A stretch of 64,000 nt of DNA, taken from positions 191,073,794 to 191,137,793 of the forward strand of contig CP136064.1 in the NCBI GenBank assembly GCA_032622095.1, written 5' to 3'. Source of the DNA: Siphonodentalium dalli (taxonomy: Eukaryota; Mollusca; Scaphopoda; Gadilida; Siphonodentaliidae). Shown here piece by piece: positions 11,315-22,339 of this stretch; position 1 is the stretch's first letter; every line of letters starts with the position of its first letter. The position numbers and the translations under genes are program-made. The notes beneath the pieces were generated by a model, which had not been told where the DNA came from, ran no database searches, and worked only from the letters and a program-made list of their open reading frames with translations.

Positions 11315-11475
11315 TACACAGAACAACACGATGTGTAAATGGGTTTGTCGATACGGCACGAGTGATGTCGCGGAAGGATAGAACGAGAGGCGCTTGCGCC
11401 TCGAGTTCTATCCCTCCGCCACAGCACGAGTGCCGTATCAACAAACCCATTTACACATCGTGTCGTTCTGTGTTT
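11315..11475. repeat. Long perfect-type palindrome
   Basis: The arms ACACAGAACAACACGATGTG and CACATCGTGTCGTTCTGTGT are complementary and continue inward for about 75 bp to a GAGGCGCTTGCGCCTC centre. Probably a fold-back MITE; it is more GC-rich than its surroundings. Confidence 0.7.
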
Positions 11476-12095
11476 ATTACACGCTTCGCGTCCTAGAATC
11501 CGTGCATTAAAAATACATGATTATAATGTTTATTTAGGCTCATACAGGGCGTGTTTGTCATGTGTGATGATTCTTTTATTTAAATAGTTCCAGTTTCATG
11601 GTTGAGGCAAACGTCATGTACGTCATTTTACGTCAACGAGATGTGTATGGAACGTACGTTCCATACGGATTTGTGAATATGGAACAGCAATAACACTGTA
11701 CTTCTAGGAACAAGCGTGTAATAATATGCTTATATGTAATTTTTTACATTATTTGCCTTTGCATTGTAAACAGGTGATACTACATGTAACATCGTTAAAT
11801 TGATCTTTTGTTTACTCACACATTATGTAAAGCAAAAGGAATATTAGGTTAAACAGTTTTTTCTTCTTTGACTGACTATTATAGGACACTATGTTGGGAT
11901 TTTCCCAATATTTCCAATTCTCATTCGGTCGATGATTTTGGATATATCATCCAGTTCAGTTTCGAGAATTCTCCCAACAAATATTTAAGCGCCTTGAGCC
12001 GACTGGGATTTGGCACTATATAAGAAACCTGTTTATTATAGAATTGTCAGCAAGTTATAATGACGTCATTAATTTGCTGTTTTGTTTGCTCACAG

Positions 12096-12316
12096 CTACA
12101 CCAGAGGAATTGAATTGTCCGGTCGGAACCATTAGATACACCGTTGGAGCATCTGACGTTAACACAGACTGTATTTCCTGTCCTGCTGGATATTATTGTA
12201 TAGAAGGCTCGTATGTTGAAACTGGTCAATGTGTGCAGGGTTATTACTGTCCAACAGAGTTCACAAATCCTTATGGGTCACAACCAACTAATATTGGGTC
12301 ATCTGGCCCAAATCAG
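12096..12316 (+). CDS. Exon 4 of the GYYC-repeat gene
   Basis: 221 nt, phase 1 to phase 0. The acceptor is tttgctcacag and the donor is CAG|gtatgg. Protein features in order are ELNCPVGTIRYTVG, DCISCPAGYYCIEGS, GQCVQGYYCPTE, then a cysteine-free Gly/Ser/Asn/Pro linker. It shows the full canonical repeat: CPxGT, C-x-x-CPAGYYC and C-x-x-GYYCP. The 3' end of the preceding intron (about 6.8 kb) is plain AT-rich sequence. Confidence 0.9.
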
Positions 12317-12564
12317 GTATGGTACAATGTAATTAGTTGGTATAGATTAAGATGAACGTCAACAAAATAGAAACAAAATGCAAACATTTACAGAACTCGA
12401 GTCTGTGACAATAAATTTTTCAGTGAAATTTGTTCAATCTAATTCATTTTTATATAGGTGTTGTCATGGGATACAACATTTTTCTCATGGCCTTTCGATA
12501 TAGGAAGTTATTGCGAGAAAGAAGTTTGGAATTGTGAGGCATATATCAGCCATTCAGAATGCAG

Positions 12565-12721
12565 TTAACCTTTCCATGACTTGATGTTCCTGAAATTTTT
12601 GTTAGAACCCTGTTCCAATGCATCTCGTCTCCCTATGGGAGACTCGCATATATTAAAGAGAACGCACTGGCACAGGATCTTTAATGCTGCACCAGCACAG
12701 CTCCCATGATGAAAGGATTAA
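12565..12721. mobile_element. MITE family B, copy 1 (TTAA-flanked)
   Basis: First member of a family flanked by TTAA, with ends CCCTTTCATGA and TCATGAAAGGG. Inside it are one or two hairpins built from GCATTCTCTTATATATGCGA and its complement around a short CCCATAGGG core. TTAA flanks and CCCTTT ends fit piggyBac-type nonautonomous elements. This copy is short and has a decayed left half. Confidence 0.65.
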
Positions 12722-12819
12722 TGTTATGACATGCAATAGCCTGTGTTATGTCACTCAACCATCGTTGACTGTTTGAAAATGCAATGAGGTTTGTTGAATA
12801 TTTAATTTATAATCTATAG

Positions 12820-13012
12820 GTACCTTGTCCTGGTGGGACGTATACAGATGTTGTAGGAACACCGAATTTCACAAGCTGTAAAACGTGCCCAGAGAGATAT
12901 TACTGTCCACTTGGTTCACCATCACCGACCGACTGCCCTCGAGGATCATACTGTCCCGAGGGATCAGATGTCCCAACACCTTGTCCAACAGGCAGATATG
13001 GCAACAGTACAA
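12820..13012 (+). CDS. Exon 5 of the GYYC-repeat gene
   Basis: 193 nt, phase 0 to phase 1. The acceptor is aatctatag and the donor is ACAA|gttagt. It encodes VPCPGGTYTDVVG, SCKTCPERYYCPLGSPSPTD, CPRGSYCPEGS and PCPTGRYGNST. PERYYC replaces the usual PAGYYC. Exons 4 and 5 together are a phase 1-1 module of 138 codons. The NFT and NST sequons suggest glycosylation. Confidence 0.9.
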
Positions 13013-13039
13013 GTTAGTATGTTATTAATGATGCCCGGT

Positions 13040-13570
13040 TCGATTTAACACGTTGAGTGCTGGCTACGAGTTATCTCGTACTACACTATATTCCAGCATG
13101 CCACTAAGAGTTATCTCGTAGTTTATATGGGGTCTTAATGTTCTTCTGTATAAATTTAAGAAATTGAGTTCCCCATTTAAAGATGATTTCAACCATCTTA
13201 GGAAACTCAAATATATATGTGACGTGTGTGATGCCACTGCTTCTCTGTAATAAAGGGACCTAATTGATGCCGAAAGTATGGTTATACTGACACATTGGCC
13301 CCTAACTCCGTTGTGCCATCTGAATTGGCTTTTTATGATAAGATCCACAAAAGCCCCTAACATTCTGCACTCCAGAATAAATAGTTAATTCGTGTATTTG
13401 AATAGTAGACATCAATTTTGAAGTAGCATGATCACACATGTAAGATTGTATTTGTCGAAATTTAGGTATGAGATAACTCATAGGCGGCACACAGTGCCGC
13501 CCATCTAAACCTGGAATGTGGGATACGATATTCCCCAGCTGTGACGAGTTATGTCATAGTCAGAACTACT
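13040..13570. repeat. Imperfect inverted sequence with ACGAGTTATCTCGTA motifs
   Basis: It begins with TTAACACGTTGAGTGC, an end resembling TTAA-site elements. CGAGTTATCTCG is repeated near 13066 and 13107, with TGAGATAACTCA and TGACGAGTTATGTCA near the right side. No clear right terminus. Likely a decayed transposon. Confidence 0.35.
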
Positions 13571-13640
13571 GCAGGCAACTCCAAAAGGTAAAATCAGCAC
13601 ATGTTTATTTTTTTAAATATCGAACATGATCATCTGATCA

Positions 13641-13746
13641 TGAGAGCTTTCCGTTGAATGGCAACAAGCCATATTTCCGACTAAATCCTGAAAAATTACC
13701 CATAATTCTGCTGTGGTTAAGGAGTCAATTAATTAGGGCATTACTG
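13641..13746. mobile_element. MITE family A, copy 3 (right arm only)
   Basis: It starts at the palindrome centre GAGAGCTTTCCG and runs to GGGCATTACTG. The left arm is absent. Confidence 0.75.
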
Positions 13747-14012
13747 TACATTATGTTCTGCATACTTGAGCTTGATCAATCCAATTCCATTGATTTGTTA
13801 CTGAGGTCAGCCATAGACTGAAAATTATTGGCTTCCAATTTATAAAATAATATCGACGACTGTGTTAGATATCATCTTAAAAATGACTTGACATTATATG
13901 TTACTTGATATTTTGAATTTGAATATACTGCTCATAGCAGTTTAGGAGTCTTTGTGCCTTTGGTTAGATACATCCATAATTCCCTATCATTATTAATATA
14001 ATTTGATTGTAG

Positions 14013-14130
14013 ATTTAAAGCAGGAGGATGAGTCTGTTGCGTGACTTGTGATTCTATTGCAATGTCCCTGTCTGCTGAATCCCCACAGTCAGTGTGACGA
14101 AGGTTACATCTGAATTCTCGGAGCCCCCAT
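14013..14130 (+). pseudogene. Decayed tandem copy of exon 6
   Basis: It keeps the acceptor (gattgtag) and aligns along most of exon 6, which starts 141 bp later. Shared blocks are GAGGATGAGT, GTCTGCTGAATCCCC, GTCAGTGTGACG and TCTCGGAGCC. It reads LKQEDE and then reaches a stop (TGA at about 14039). Several codons encoding cysteines are lost and no donor follows. A relic of tandem exon duplication. Confidence 0.8.
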
Positions 14131-14153
14131 GTGATTCTATTTATTTATTATAG

Positions 14154-14336
14154 ATTTGAAGCAGGAGGATGAGTGTTCATTGTGTGACCCGGGATTTTAC
14201 TGTGACGCCCCGGGTCTGCTGAATCCCCGTGGTCAGTGTGACGCAGGATATATCTGCATCCTCGGAGCCTCGACGTCACAGCCAATGGATGGTGTTACTG
14301 GCTCGATCTGTCCAGCAGGTGGATACTGCATACTTG
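14154..14336 (+). CDS. Exon 6 of the GYYC-repeat gene
   Basis: 183 nt, phase 1-1. The acceptor is tttattatag and the donor is G|gtgagc. It encodes ECSLCDPGFYCDAPGLLNPR, GQCDAGYICILGAS and SICPAGGYCILG. One motif has Ile in place of the second aromatic residue (GYIC). As a symmetric exon it could be skipped without frame change. Its decayed duplicate lies directly upstream. Confidence 0.9.
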
Positions 14337-14482
14337 GTGAGCTAATGACTTGCTTACAGATTGGTTTCGATGAAACTTCAATATACATGTAGAAGATATA
14401 TCTTTTGTAGTTTGCTGATTGTATATATGAATCACGCCTTAGCCTACATCTTAATTTTAAATTATAGCTTAAATTATAGGAA

Positions 14483-14867
14483 TTAACCCAACAGAACGGC
14501 CCTGTGCCAATGCATTCTCTTATATATGCGAGTCGACCATAGGTCGCCTCGCATATATAAGAGAATGCATTGGCTTAACACATTAAAAATTGTTAAATAA
14601 TGTAAGAAAAAATGGTAAAAAGTGTTAAAAAAAGATTTTTTTTAGGCCAATGCATTCTCTTATATATGCGAGGCGACCTATGGTCGACTCGCATATATAA
14701 GAGAATGCATTGGCACAGGGCATAACTGTAACCATCACAATGTGGTCAATGAGCCGGTTCCAATGATATCCATATTTGTATGGTTTTATTGAGACAGACC
14801 CAAGATAATTTAGGCTGTTGCAGCTTTATTTGGCCGTTTTTGGCCGGTTTGTTGGGTAAAGGGTTAA
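14483..14867. mobile_element. MITE family B, long subtype, copy 2
   Basis: TTAA-flanked, with ends CCCAACAGAACGG and its counterpart GTTGGGTAAAGGG. It contains two back-to-back GCATTCTCTTATATATGCGA hairpins around a T/A-rich spacer, plus an extra segment (GCTTTATTTGGCCGTTTTTG). The same element occurs inverted at 50401-50881. Confidence 0.75.
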
Positions 14868-16045
14868 ACAATGTATGTGTATCAAATGACTTCAAAACTC
14901 AAAATTATCTACTGACATAACATACTACATAGCCAACTTTTTTTGACACGCGTTTATTTGTAAGTTCCTCAGACCACATTTGTATTCTGAATGTATCTTC
15001 TGATCTACCATAAGATTATATAAAAAAAGATGAGAATATTATTGACTGTTAATTTAAACAAAGGTCTTGATAACTTTTATCTTGACTAAATTTGATGCCA
15101 TGTTAAACACCATGCAATTACACCAATGATATGGAGACCACTGATAATGGGTGGAAACTAATAAAAATAGGTGAACTCTGACAAACTTGTGTGCATATAT
15201 ATGGTGAGAATCAGTACATGTCTATTATTATCATTCAAAAATGTTCTGAGTGATCTACCTTACTCGTATTTAAATTCGCGCAGTACTATTTTTCACGCAC
15301 CCATCGGTGTGCAAATTTAAAACTGAGCGAAAAATGATACGACTTCTGAGTTAAAACTAATTAACCACAGGGAAAACAAGATCGAGGATTATGTTAACGA
15401 GCTACAAATATCACAAAAGGTTGGACACTGAATGGATAATAATGTGTATACATCTAGGCCTATATTTAAATTCGGTCAACCAATATAATAAATTCAACAC
15501 CATTACTCAATGCCAAGCGATGTACAAATCATGGTATACCGTTAAGTCATTGATGCTGAAATGCTTGTAAGAAATACACATATTCTAGATTGCATGTGCA
15601 AGAAAGCACAAACCCCATATCCACTACCCTGGGTATCATGACCATACAGTCTGAGTTAGAAACTGTTGCCTTTGCAGTTGTGTTTTTCTGTTTTCGAGTT
15701 TATTTCAATAATGTCCAGTCCATAACTAATTCAATATCAGTATAAATATTTTAAGCATATAAACATCCATCATCGCAACAAAATGAGGATGCAGTCATGG
15801 TCTAAAAGATGTAAATCCATCGCGATCATCTTTAATATACACATGTGCCTTCAGAAAAGACTAAGAACTGAAACTGTTATCAGATCCAAGAATTTTACAA
15901 AAATATTTTTGTCAGTTTTGAATTTGCGCAGATATGTGCGCGAATTTAAAGTGTGCGAAATTCAAAACTCATGAAAAATAGTACAGCGCAAATTTAAATA
16001 CGAGTAAGGTATGTTTTAATGTTTTTTATCAAATATATATTCTAG
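14868..16045. other. Intron 6 sequence
   Basis: AT-rich, with no exon or transposon end recognised. CTTACTCGTATTTAAATTCGCG near 15261 and AAATTTAAATACGAGTAAGG near 15988 are inverted copies. They may bound a decayed element of about 750 bp (15259-16009). Confidence 0.4.
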
Positions 16046-16243
16046 GTTCCTATGAGGCGAAGCCCTGTCCAGCTGGGACATACAGCAATGAATCTGGAGC
16101 TGTTAACTATTACGACTGTTTCTCATGTGACGTGGGTTATTACTGTTCATCTGTAGCTGGTGGAGAGCCAACTGGTCTGTGTTGGGGCGGATACTATTGT
16201 ACAGGTGGAGCCAAAACACCTCGGCAGAACATTGTAGATCCAG
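16046..16243 (+). CDS. Exon 7 of the GYYC-repeat gene
   Basis: 198 nt, phase 1-1. The acceptor is tatattctag and the donor is CCAG|gtgaga. It encodes AKPCPAGTYSNESG, YDCFSCDVGYYCSS, GEPTGLCWGGYYCTGGA and a Gln/Asn/Asp linker. It shows the typical order CPAGTY, C-x-x-C, GYYC, P-T/S-G-x-C, GYYC. The sequon NES is present. Confidence 0.9.
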
Positions 16244-16414
16244 GTGAGATGTCTATGAATATAATGGAGCATCATTTTCTTTCTATGCTCTCATTACATT
16301 TCTGTACATTTTTGTTGACTTTCTTGTTACCTTACCAGAAAATATTCTTAATAATATTTAAAGATGTGCTCATGGTTCCAGATCTCCAGTTAAAATTTTA
16401 TTTAAATCAAATTT

Positions 16415-17105
16415 TATATGCCCGTTTTGAAAAACCGGTGACGTATTATGTTATTAGTCCATTCGTCCGTTCGTCGTGCCGTCCGTGCTTACATTTGATA
16501 GCTTAAGTGGTCATTTCTTTTGTTCAATTTCTGAAGTGGTTACCACTTAAGATTACCCGTTATTTCATTAATCTCCGCTAATCTCTGGGAGGATAGATTA
16601 ACAAAATAAGGCATGTGTGTAGACTTGTTTCCACTCAGTGCGCAGAGTAAATTTCATAAAAAAAATTGCCAAAATTTCTTTTAAGAAAACGAAGTTCGAA
16701 TTTTGTTAGATAAAGTAGAAAATACCACATAAGATACCATCCATAGGTTCTGTTTCCTTTTTTGTTTCCGGGTGATAACTTTAGTACGTCTGGAATGAAA
16801 TTTCGTATGTGGGTTTACTAGCACAAAATACAGGTCAAATTTGACTCTGTCAAATAGTTCTGGCCGGCAATTTTCAACAGAGCTTCGGCCCTATTTTTTG
16901 GAATTTGCACTCAATTTTCATTTCCGGATGATTACATTTTAGTAAAACTGAACTGAATGGAATGAAATTTGGTATGAGTTTACCAGCCCAAAATACAGGT
17001 CAAGGTCGAATTTGGGTTCTGCCCAACAATTTTCACCAGAGTTATGGCCCTTTGTTGAAATTACCAGAGGCATATTTTGCCATGCCCTAGCGATGCCCTT
17101 GTTTG
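16415..17105. repeat. Interspersed repeat family E, copy 1
   Basis: It begins with CGTATTATGTTATTAGTCC and a GTCCGTTCGTC-type run. It continues with repeats of CGGATGATNACTTTAGTA, GAATGAAATTTGGTATG and CCAGAGTTATGGCCCTTTG, and ends near TATTTTGCCATGCCCTAG. The same string of phrases recurs at 20400-21500, 43050-43431 and 48257-48880. The class is not identified. Confidence 0.6.
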
Positions 17106-17166
17106 ATTTGTTCGGCTGAAAAAACCAATTGTCTAAATAACTTTGTTTGGTATAATTGAATTCCAG

Positions 17167-17380
17167 GACATTTTGCACCTAATGGATCCTATGCGCAGAA
17201 TGAGTGTCGTATCGGCACATACAACCCATACTATGGAGAAGCTGAATGTTTTGTGTGCGAGACTGGTTTCTATTGCCCGGATAAAGCGATGACTAACATG
17301 ACTGCATGTCCTGCGGGGAAGTACTGCGTGAACGGAAGTTATATACCAGAGGACTGCCCGCCTGGAACCTATTCGAACCA
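17167..17380 (+). CDS. Exon 8 of the GYYC-repeat gene
   Basis: 214 nt, phase 1 to phase 2. The acceptor is gaattccag and the donor is CCA|gtaagc. It encodes ECRIGTYNPYYG, ECFVCETGFYCPDKA, ACPAGKYCVNGS and DCPPGTYSN. The exon starts 60 bp after the family E repeat. Sequons NGS and NMT are present. Confidence 0.9.
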
Positions 17381-18038
17381 GTAAGCTAAGCTGATGTCTA
17401 TTTTATGTTGCAACACTGATATGTATACCTTATAGTGCATTAGATACAAAAAAAAGCATTTACTATATTTTATTTCAATTAAATTTTTTTTTTAGAAATT
17501 TTCATTTCAAGATAGTGCAGTTTTCATTGATGCATGGTACCACCTGTTTTACATTTCTAAATGTTGATTATTATTATCACTTATGATGATATCAAGATTC
17601 TCTGTTATTTACCTAGATAATGGTGCACAGAAATATTATGGACTTCCACACTGATATTTCATATAAAATCTTAATCTTCCTGTTGTACCATGTGGTACTA
17701 TATCATTAATAATTCTAGTTTCCTGCCAGAAAATCTTAATTATATCCTGATAAAGAAGACACTTACAACCTTCTGGGATCAAATCATCTTATTTAGTAGC
17801 CCAATTTAATTTATCCAATATATCTTCAGTGGATCTATTTTAGGTTATGCACATCATTATACAATAAACAAATTGAAAACAAACACTTTAGACTTAAAAT
17901 TCTCCACAGGCATTTTATGACCAGGCCTTCTAGAAATTATCACTTGACTGCTTGCAAGAGTTGGCGGCCACTAGTCCTTATTAAATTGTGCAGCTTAACT
18001 CTTAATTTAATATATTATTGATTTAAATCACATGGCAG
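17381..18038. other. Intron 8
   Basis: Plain AT-rich intron with no repeat ends, hairpins or exon-like stretches that I can support. Confidence 0.4.
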
Positions 18039-18388
18039 GACCCACAGAACAAGTGTAGAGGACTGTGATGTTGTCCCGGCTGGGTGGTACAGCAGCAATC
18101 GCGGGGCCACCGAGCCAACTGGTAAATGTGCAGCAGGACACATCTGTTTTGGCAGCGCCCTCGATGACGATCCAGTCTACAACAATGACACTTCTGGAAA
18201 TAAGACACTCATTTTATGGGGCGACGTCTGCCAGCCTGGGTACTATTGTCCATTAGGAACAGCTAGTATGGTTCCCTGCCCTAGAGGGACATATAATCCA
18301 GATGAGAGAGGTGTTTCTCAAGATTCCACTTGTAGGCAATGTGACCCAGGAACGTACTGTAATGGGACAGCTCTCACTGCACCTACAG
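18039..18388 (+). CDS. Exon 9 of the GYYC-repeat gene
   Basis: 350 nt, phase 2 to phase 1, the second longest exon. The acceptor is catggcag and the donor is ACAG|gtaaga. It encodes EDCDVVPAGWYSSNRG, GKCAAGHICFGS, an acidic cysteine-poor insert (about 30 residues, DDDPVYNNDTSGNKT), then VCQPGYYCPLGT, PCPRGTYNPD, CRQCDPGTYCNGT. The order of repeat steps is kept around the insert. Exons 8 and 9 form a phase 1-1 module. Confidence 0.9.
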
Positions 18389-18408
18389 GTAAGAAAGATG
18401 TATCTTTA

Positions 18409-18830
18409 TTATGCCCCGACCCTCCAAAGGAGGATACAGGGGTATATAGTGGAGATCTCCATCCGTCCTTCCATCCATCCTTCCCGAAGGACGTCCTTCC
18501 GTCCATCCGTCTGTAACAAACATTTCACAACAAAGCTCAAGTATCGATAGTCCAATTTGGATATCCTTTGGTATGCAGGTAGACCAGCATTGTGAAAAGG
18601 GTCTCCACATAGTGCATGTTTTGTCCATACTTTTATGGCCCTTTGTGTTCTGGACTGGTGTGGTGATAGCACAGGTTTGTGGAAAGGATACCTACATACT
18701 ATGGTTTTGTCCATTAATTTTTAAGTTTGACTTGGAAATTTGTGAATTTTCTCTCTACATATTGCCATATTGAGTGTACAGTTAGCGGCATTGGTCCACT
18801 CTTGGCATTGCCCTTGTTACACATTAGTTG
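18409..18830. repeat. Interspersed repeat starting 20 bp after exon 9
   Basis: It opens with CCGACCCTCCAAAGGAGGAT, followed by CCATCCTTCC/CCGTCCATCCGTC runs, ACAAAGCTCAAGTATCG and TATGGCCCTTTGTGTTC, and ends near TTGGCATTGCCCTTG. It resembles the family E layout (Cyt-rich run, then ATGGCCCTTTGT, then GCCCTTGTT). The class is unknown. Confidence 0.45.
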
Positions 18831-19931
18831 TTGAATTCTCAATCCATGTACTGGTTCCAGTCTGACAACGTTTTGACAGCTCACTCTAGTGTGATCCAGA
18901 ATTCCCTGGCAACATGTGATTTTGAGAAAGCTTGTCATGTCAGAGTTGTCGACAGACAATGAATGTCAAGTGGAAGAACTATCAGTTTTATTCCTTTTGT
19001 TTTGGTAATATACTAATAATAGAGCCACACTTATGGGTGGCCATTTGGTGACAAAATAGGTAAATAGTGAGTTGAACGGTGAAGTTCCATGGAAGGTCAT
19101 CTTCAACGATTAATCCTTTGGCTTCCACAGGACAAACCATTCCCAACCCATACACTGAAGGCACGAGAAAATACTGCACGATCTGCGAAAACATAATGAC
19201 CAAAAAAAATGGCACAAAAGCAGGTAACGAAAAAGTACCACTGCATGCAATTGTGTATACCTACTCAGACGAAACCACATTTCAGGATACGACTTTCAGA
19301 ACACATGACTGTTTTCAGACACTCCAGAGACATCCCAGTCTCATTTCACATTAACCTTCCCGACCATAGTATATCCAATCGTATATACCAGATTATCATC
19401 ATACTACACAGGGACCTGGCTCACAAACAGAGCACAAACGCTCATAAACAGAGGGAAACTAGTTTTATATTTACACTCAAAATGCTATTTCCTCTCAGCT
19501 TGAATAGGAAGGACTTCCTTCCTTTTCTTCTGTAATAAAATAAGTGTCAAATAATAATCAATCTGTCTATTGCAACTTAATAATAAATAATTTCAAAATC
19601 AGTCTATTTGTTTTATAACAATATGCATCGTTTGTGTTCATATAAGTCTAATCCAAACTAACAAACATTGTCGGTAGTCAACAGGTATAAAAAAGGATCA
19701 ATGAAAAACAAAAATATCTTATAAATTTTTATCAACGGTGAAGCAATTCAATTTTATTGATGTCACACAAAATTAGAGATGTTTGGATGTGCTCAAAAGG
19801 CAGTTAATGGGAAACAACTCCATGTATATGACATCATGCCCGGAAATAGATTGGGAATTCCAAGTTTGTGAGAGCATGTACTAGTTTACAAGAGGCTCCT
19901 TGTGATGTAAATTAATTAGTCTGGTCATGTA
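18831..19931. other. Intron 9, left part
   Basis: An open stretch at 19126-19220 has splice-like edges but lacks the repeat's cysteine pattern, so I did not call it. Otherwise AT-rich sequence without features. Confidence 0.35.
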
Positions 19932-20185
19932 CAAGCCTTGAAATAGGGTGTCTGTCATTTGCAGAATGAGGTCCCCAGAGGGTGAATTTAGTGATGCTAC
20001 CCCGCATAGCGGGTTAGCATCACCAAATTCACCCTCTGGGAACCTCATTCTGCTGAGGTGTAAGCAGAATGAGGTCCCTAGATGGTGAATTTGGTGATGC
20101 TAGCCCGCTATGCGGGGTAGCATCACTAAATTCACCCTCTGGGGACCTCATTCTGCAAATGACAGACACCCTATTTCAAGGCTTG
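19932..20185. mobile_element. MITE family D, copy 1 (hAT-like double hairpin)
   Basis: 254 bp, with ends CAAGCCTTGAAATAGGGTGT and its inverse. It is flanked by GTCATGTA and GTCATGCA, an 8-bp duplication with one change. Inside are two successive hairpins, each made of CAGAATGAGGTCCCC...GCTACCCCGC and complement, so the whole can also fold as one large hairpin. The 8-bp duplication suggests a hAT-type nonautonomous element. Confidence 0.8.
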
Positions 20186-20298
20186 GTCATGCATCATAAT
20201 TTCTTGGCCAAATGGTCGCCCATATACACTAGCAATATGGTGATATGGGAATTATTGCATGAGTGCTGTTCAGGCCTCAAAATATGGTGCCAGATATT

Positions 20299-20345
20299 TT
20301 CAGAATGAGGTCTCTAAATTCACCTTCTGGGAACCTCATTCTGCA
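20299..20345. mobile_element. MITE family D, copy 2 (fragment)
   Basis: A short hairpin CAGAATGAGGTCTC...GGGAACCTCATTCTG, only the outer part of one half-element. Confidence 0.6.
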
Positions 20346-20399
20346 TAACTGTCATCTCCTCTGGAAAGTATCTTTATTATCAAATTAACAAGTTTTTTA

Positions 20400-21500
20400 T
20401 ATATGCGAAAAAATAGAACGTATTATGTTATTGGTTTGTTCGTCAATCTGTCCATGCTTACATTTGGATACTTATGTGGCTATTAATAAGAAAAATGGAT
20501 AGTTATTTGTCTAATTTCCGTTACATGGCAAGCCATGTAACAGCATTGAGATGAACCGTAAAAAATGACCAATTTGGCACAATCAACATATTTAATTTTG
20601 TAGTCACTCAAGAGTTCATCCATGATCTGTCAATAGGAGGTGTTCGGACAGTTATGTGGCTATTCACCCAATCACGGACCTGTCAGTTTCTCATATTCCA
20701 CTGTCCTAGTTGCTGTTTTTCTAGTTTTTGAGTTTCAATCAGCTACTTCTGCTATAACTCTTACAGGATCTGATTCCATAATGTGAAATTTTATCACTAT
20801 AACTACTTGATAGCCACATAAATTTTGTAGACACATAATTTTTTAGCCACTCCTCAATAGCCACATATCTACCTAAATGTTGGTACGTCCGTCCATTCGC
20901 TTTTTTTCGTTTCCAGATGATTACTTTAGTAAGTTTAAGCTAAATGGAATGAAATTTGGTATGTGGGTTTGCTAGCACAAAATACTGGTCACGTTCAAAT
21001 TCAGGTTCCGCCAATTTTCACCAGAGTTACATCCATTTATGTTGGAATTTTTGTTTCCGGATAATAACTTTAGTAAGTGTGAACTGAATGGAACAAAATT
21101 TGGTATGTGAGTTTACTAGCCAAAAATACAAGTTTGGATTTTGGTTCTGCTCGCCAATTTTTGCCAGAGTTATGGTCCTTGTTGACTTAGAAATTTTCCA
21201 CTTATTTTGGTTTCAAGATGATAACTGTAGTTTTAGTTGTCGGATTGTTTTCAAGATTTTGTATGTAGATTAGCCACATGATAATACAGGTCAATTTTGA
21301 ATTTGGATTCGGTTCGCCATTTTTGCCGGAGTTATGGTCCCTTTCGACTTAGAATTTGCCGATTATTTTGGTTTCCAGGTGATAACTTTAGTTTTAATAA
21401 TCTGAATGTTTTCAAATTTGACATATGGATTAATAGTTATGGCCCTTTGTTGAAATTACCACAGGCATATTTTGCCACGCCCTAGTGATGCTCTTGTTAG
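20400..21500. repeat. Interspersed repeat family E, copy 2
   Basis: The longest copy. It holds CGTATTATGTTATTGGTTTG, GTTATGTGGCTATTCACCC, TTGGTACGTCCGTCC, then three rounds of a CCAGATGATTACTTTAGTAA to GAGTTATGG unit, ending TTTTGCCACGCCCTAG. At 20681-20710 it preserves the uninterrupted form of the site that holds the DIRS element in the copy at 43050-48880. Confidence 0.6.
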
Positions 21501-21651
21501 AAACTTCTTTAGAAAGTTTTTTAGTTTCTTTATATCCCCAATTGGCAGATGACTCAATGCATTATTGAGGTGCCCAATGGGTGCACATCACCATCTTCAC
21601 GATCTGGGAACTTATATCTGAGCATAGGTCTCACATAGCAGAGGAGACCAT

Positions 21652-21742
21652 GCAGAATGAGATCCTCAGAGGATGAATTTGGTGATGCTCGCCCTCTGCG
21701 GGGTAGCGTCACTAAATTCACCCTCTGGGGACCTCATTCTGC
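21652..21742. mobile_element. MITE family D, copy 3 (single hairpin)
   Basis: One half-element: CAGAATGAGATCCTCAGAGG...CCTCTGGGGACCTCATTCTG around GCCCTCTGCGGGG. Confidence 0.7.
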
Positions 21743-22009
21743 AAATGCCTAGAACTGTTGGAGTAAGAATTCCATGAGACCTATCTAAATATGAGTACGT
21801 CTCCATTTATATATATATCTTTTTTCCCAGTTTTGAGTTGTTTTGCCCAAAAATTGCTGCATTTTTCAAAGATAAAAAAATAATACAGTTCTTGTTTTTA
21901 AATATACTTTGTTTCTGCTGATCATACTTTCATGAAAACCCTAATTAGATTAGTTTACTGCATGTTCCAAATGCTCATTGTTGACCTCATTATTTTGCGT
22001 ATGTTTCAG

Positions 22010-22240
22010 GAGACTGTTCGGCAGGATACTACTGCCTTGGTGGGGCCTGGATTCCTGAACCTTTGGACAATGTCACTGGAAACATCTGTCCGTTTCACTA
22101 TATCTGCACTCAAGGATCGGACACGCCAAGGCAATGTAACATAGGTTACCATGCCAACCATACAGGTTTATCAACATGCAAGCTATGCATGGCAGGATAT
22201 TTGTGTGCTCCTGCCACTGAACCCACTCTATGTCCCCAAG
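22010..22240 (+). CDS. Exon 10 of the GYYC-repeat gene
   Basis: 231 nt, phase 1-1. The acceptor is gtatgtttcag and the donor is CAAG|gtaggt. It encodes DCSAGYYCLGGAW, NVTGNICPFHYICTQGS, QCNIGYHANHTG, CKLCMAGYLCAPATEP and LCPQG. Motifs have drifted (FHYIC, GYHAN, GYLC). NVT and NHT are sequons. It follows a 3.6-kb intron. Confidence 0.9.
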
Positions 22241-22339
22241 GTAGGTCATAATAAAAACATGTGATAAAAGCACATTCTGGAAAATGTGTTGTGGGAGCTT
22301 TTTGCAATAAAGTTTCATTTATGTAAGTAAGTAGCTTCA

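Noticed and set aside
18302-18714. Long open frames antisense to and out of frame with exon 9
   Set aside because: Shadows of the real exon and of the CCATCC/GTCCGTC repeat that follows it.
19126-19220. Candidate exon with cttccacag acceptor and a possible gtaacg donor
   Set aside because: It encodes a Lys/Thr-rich peptide with only two cysteines in the wrong spacing, and exons 9 and 10 already join in phase.
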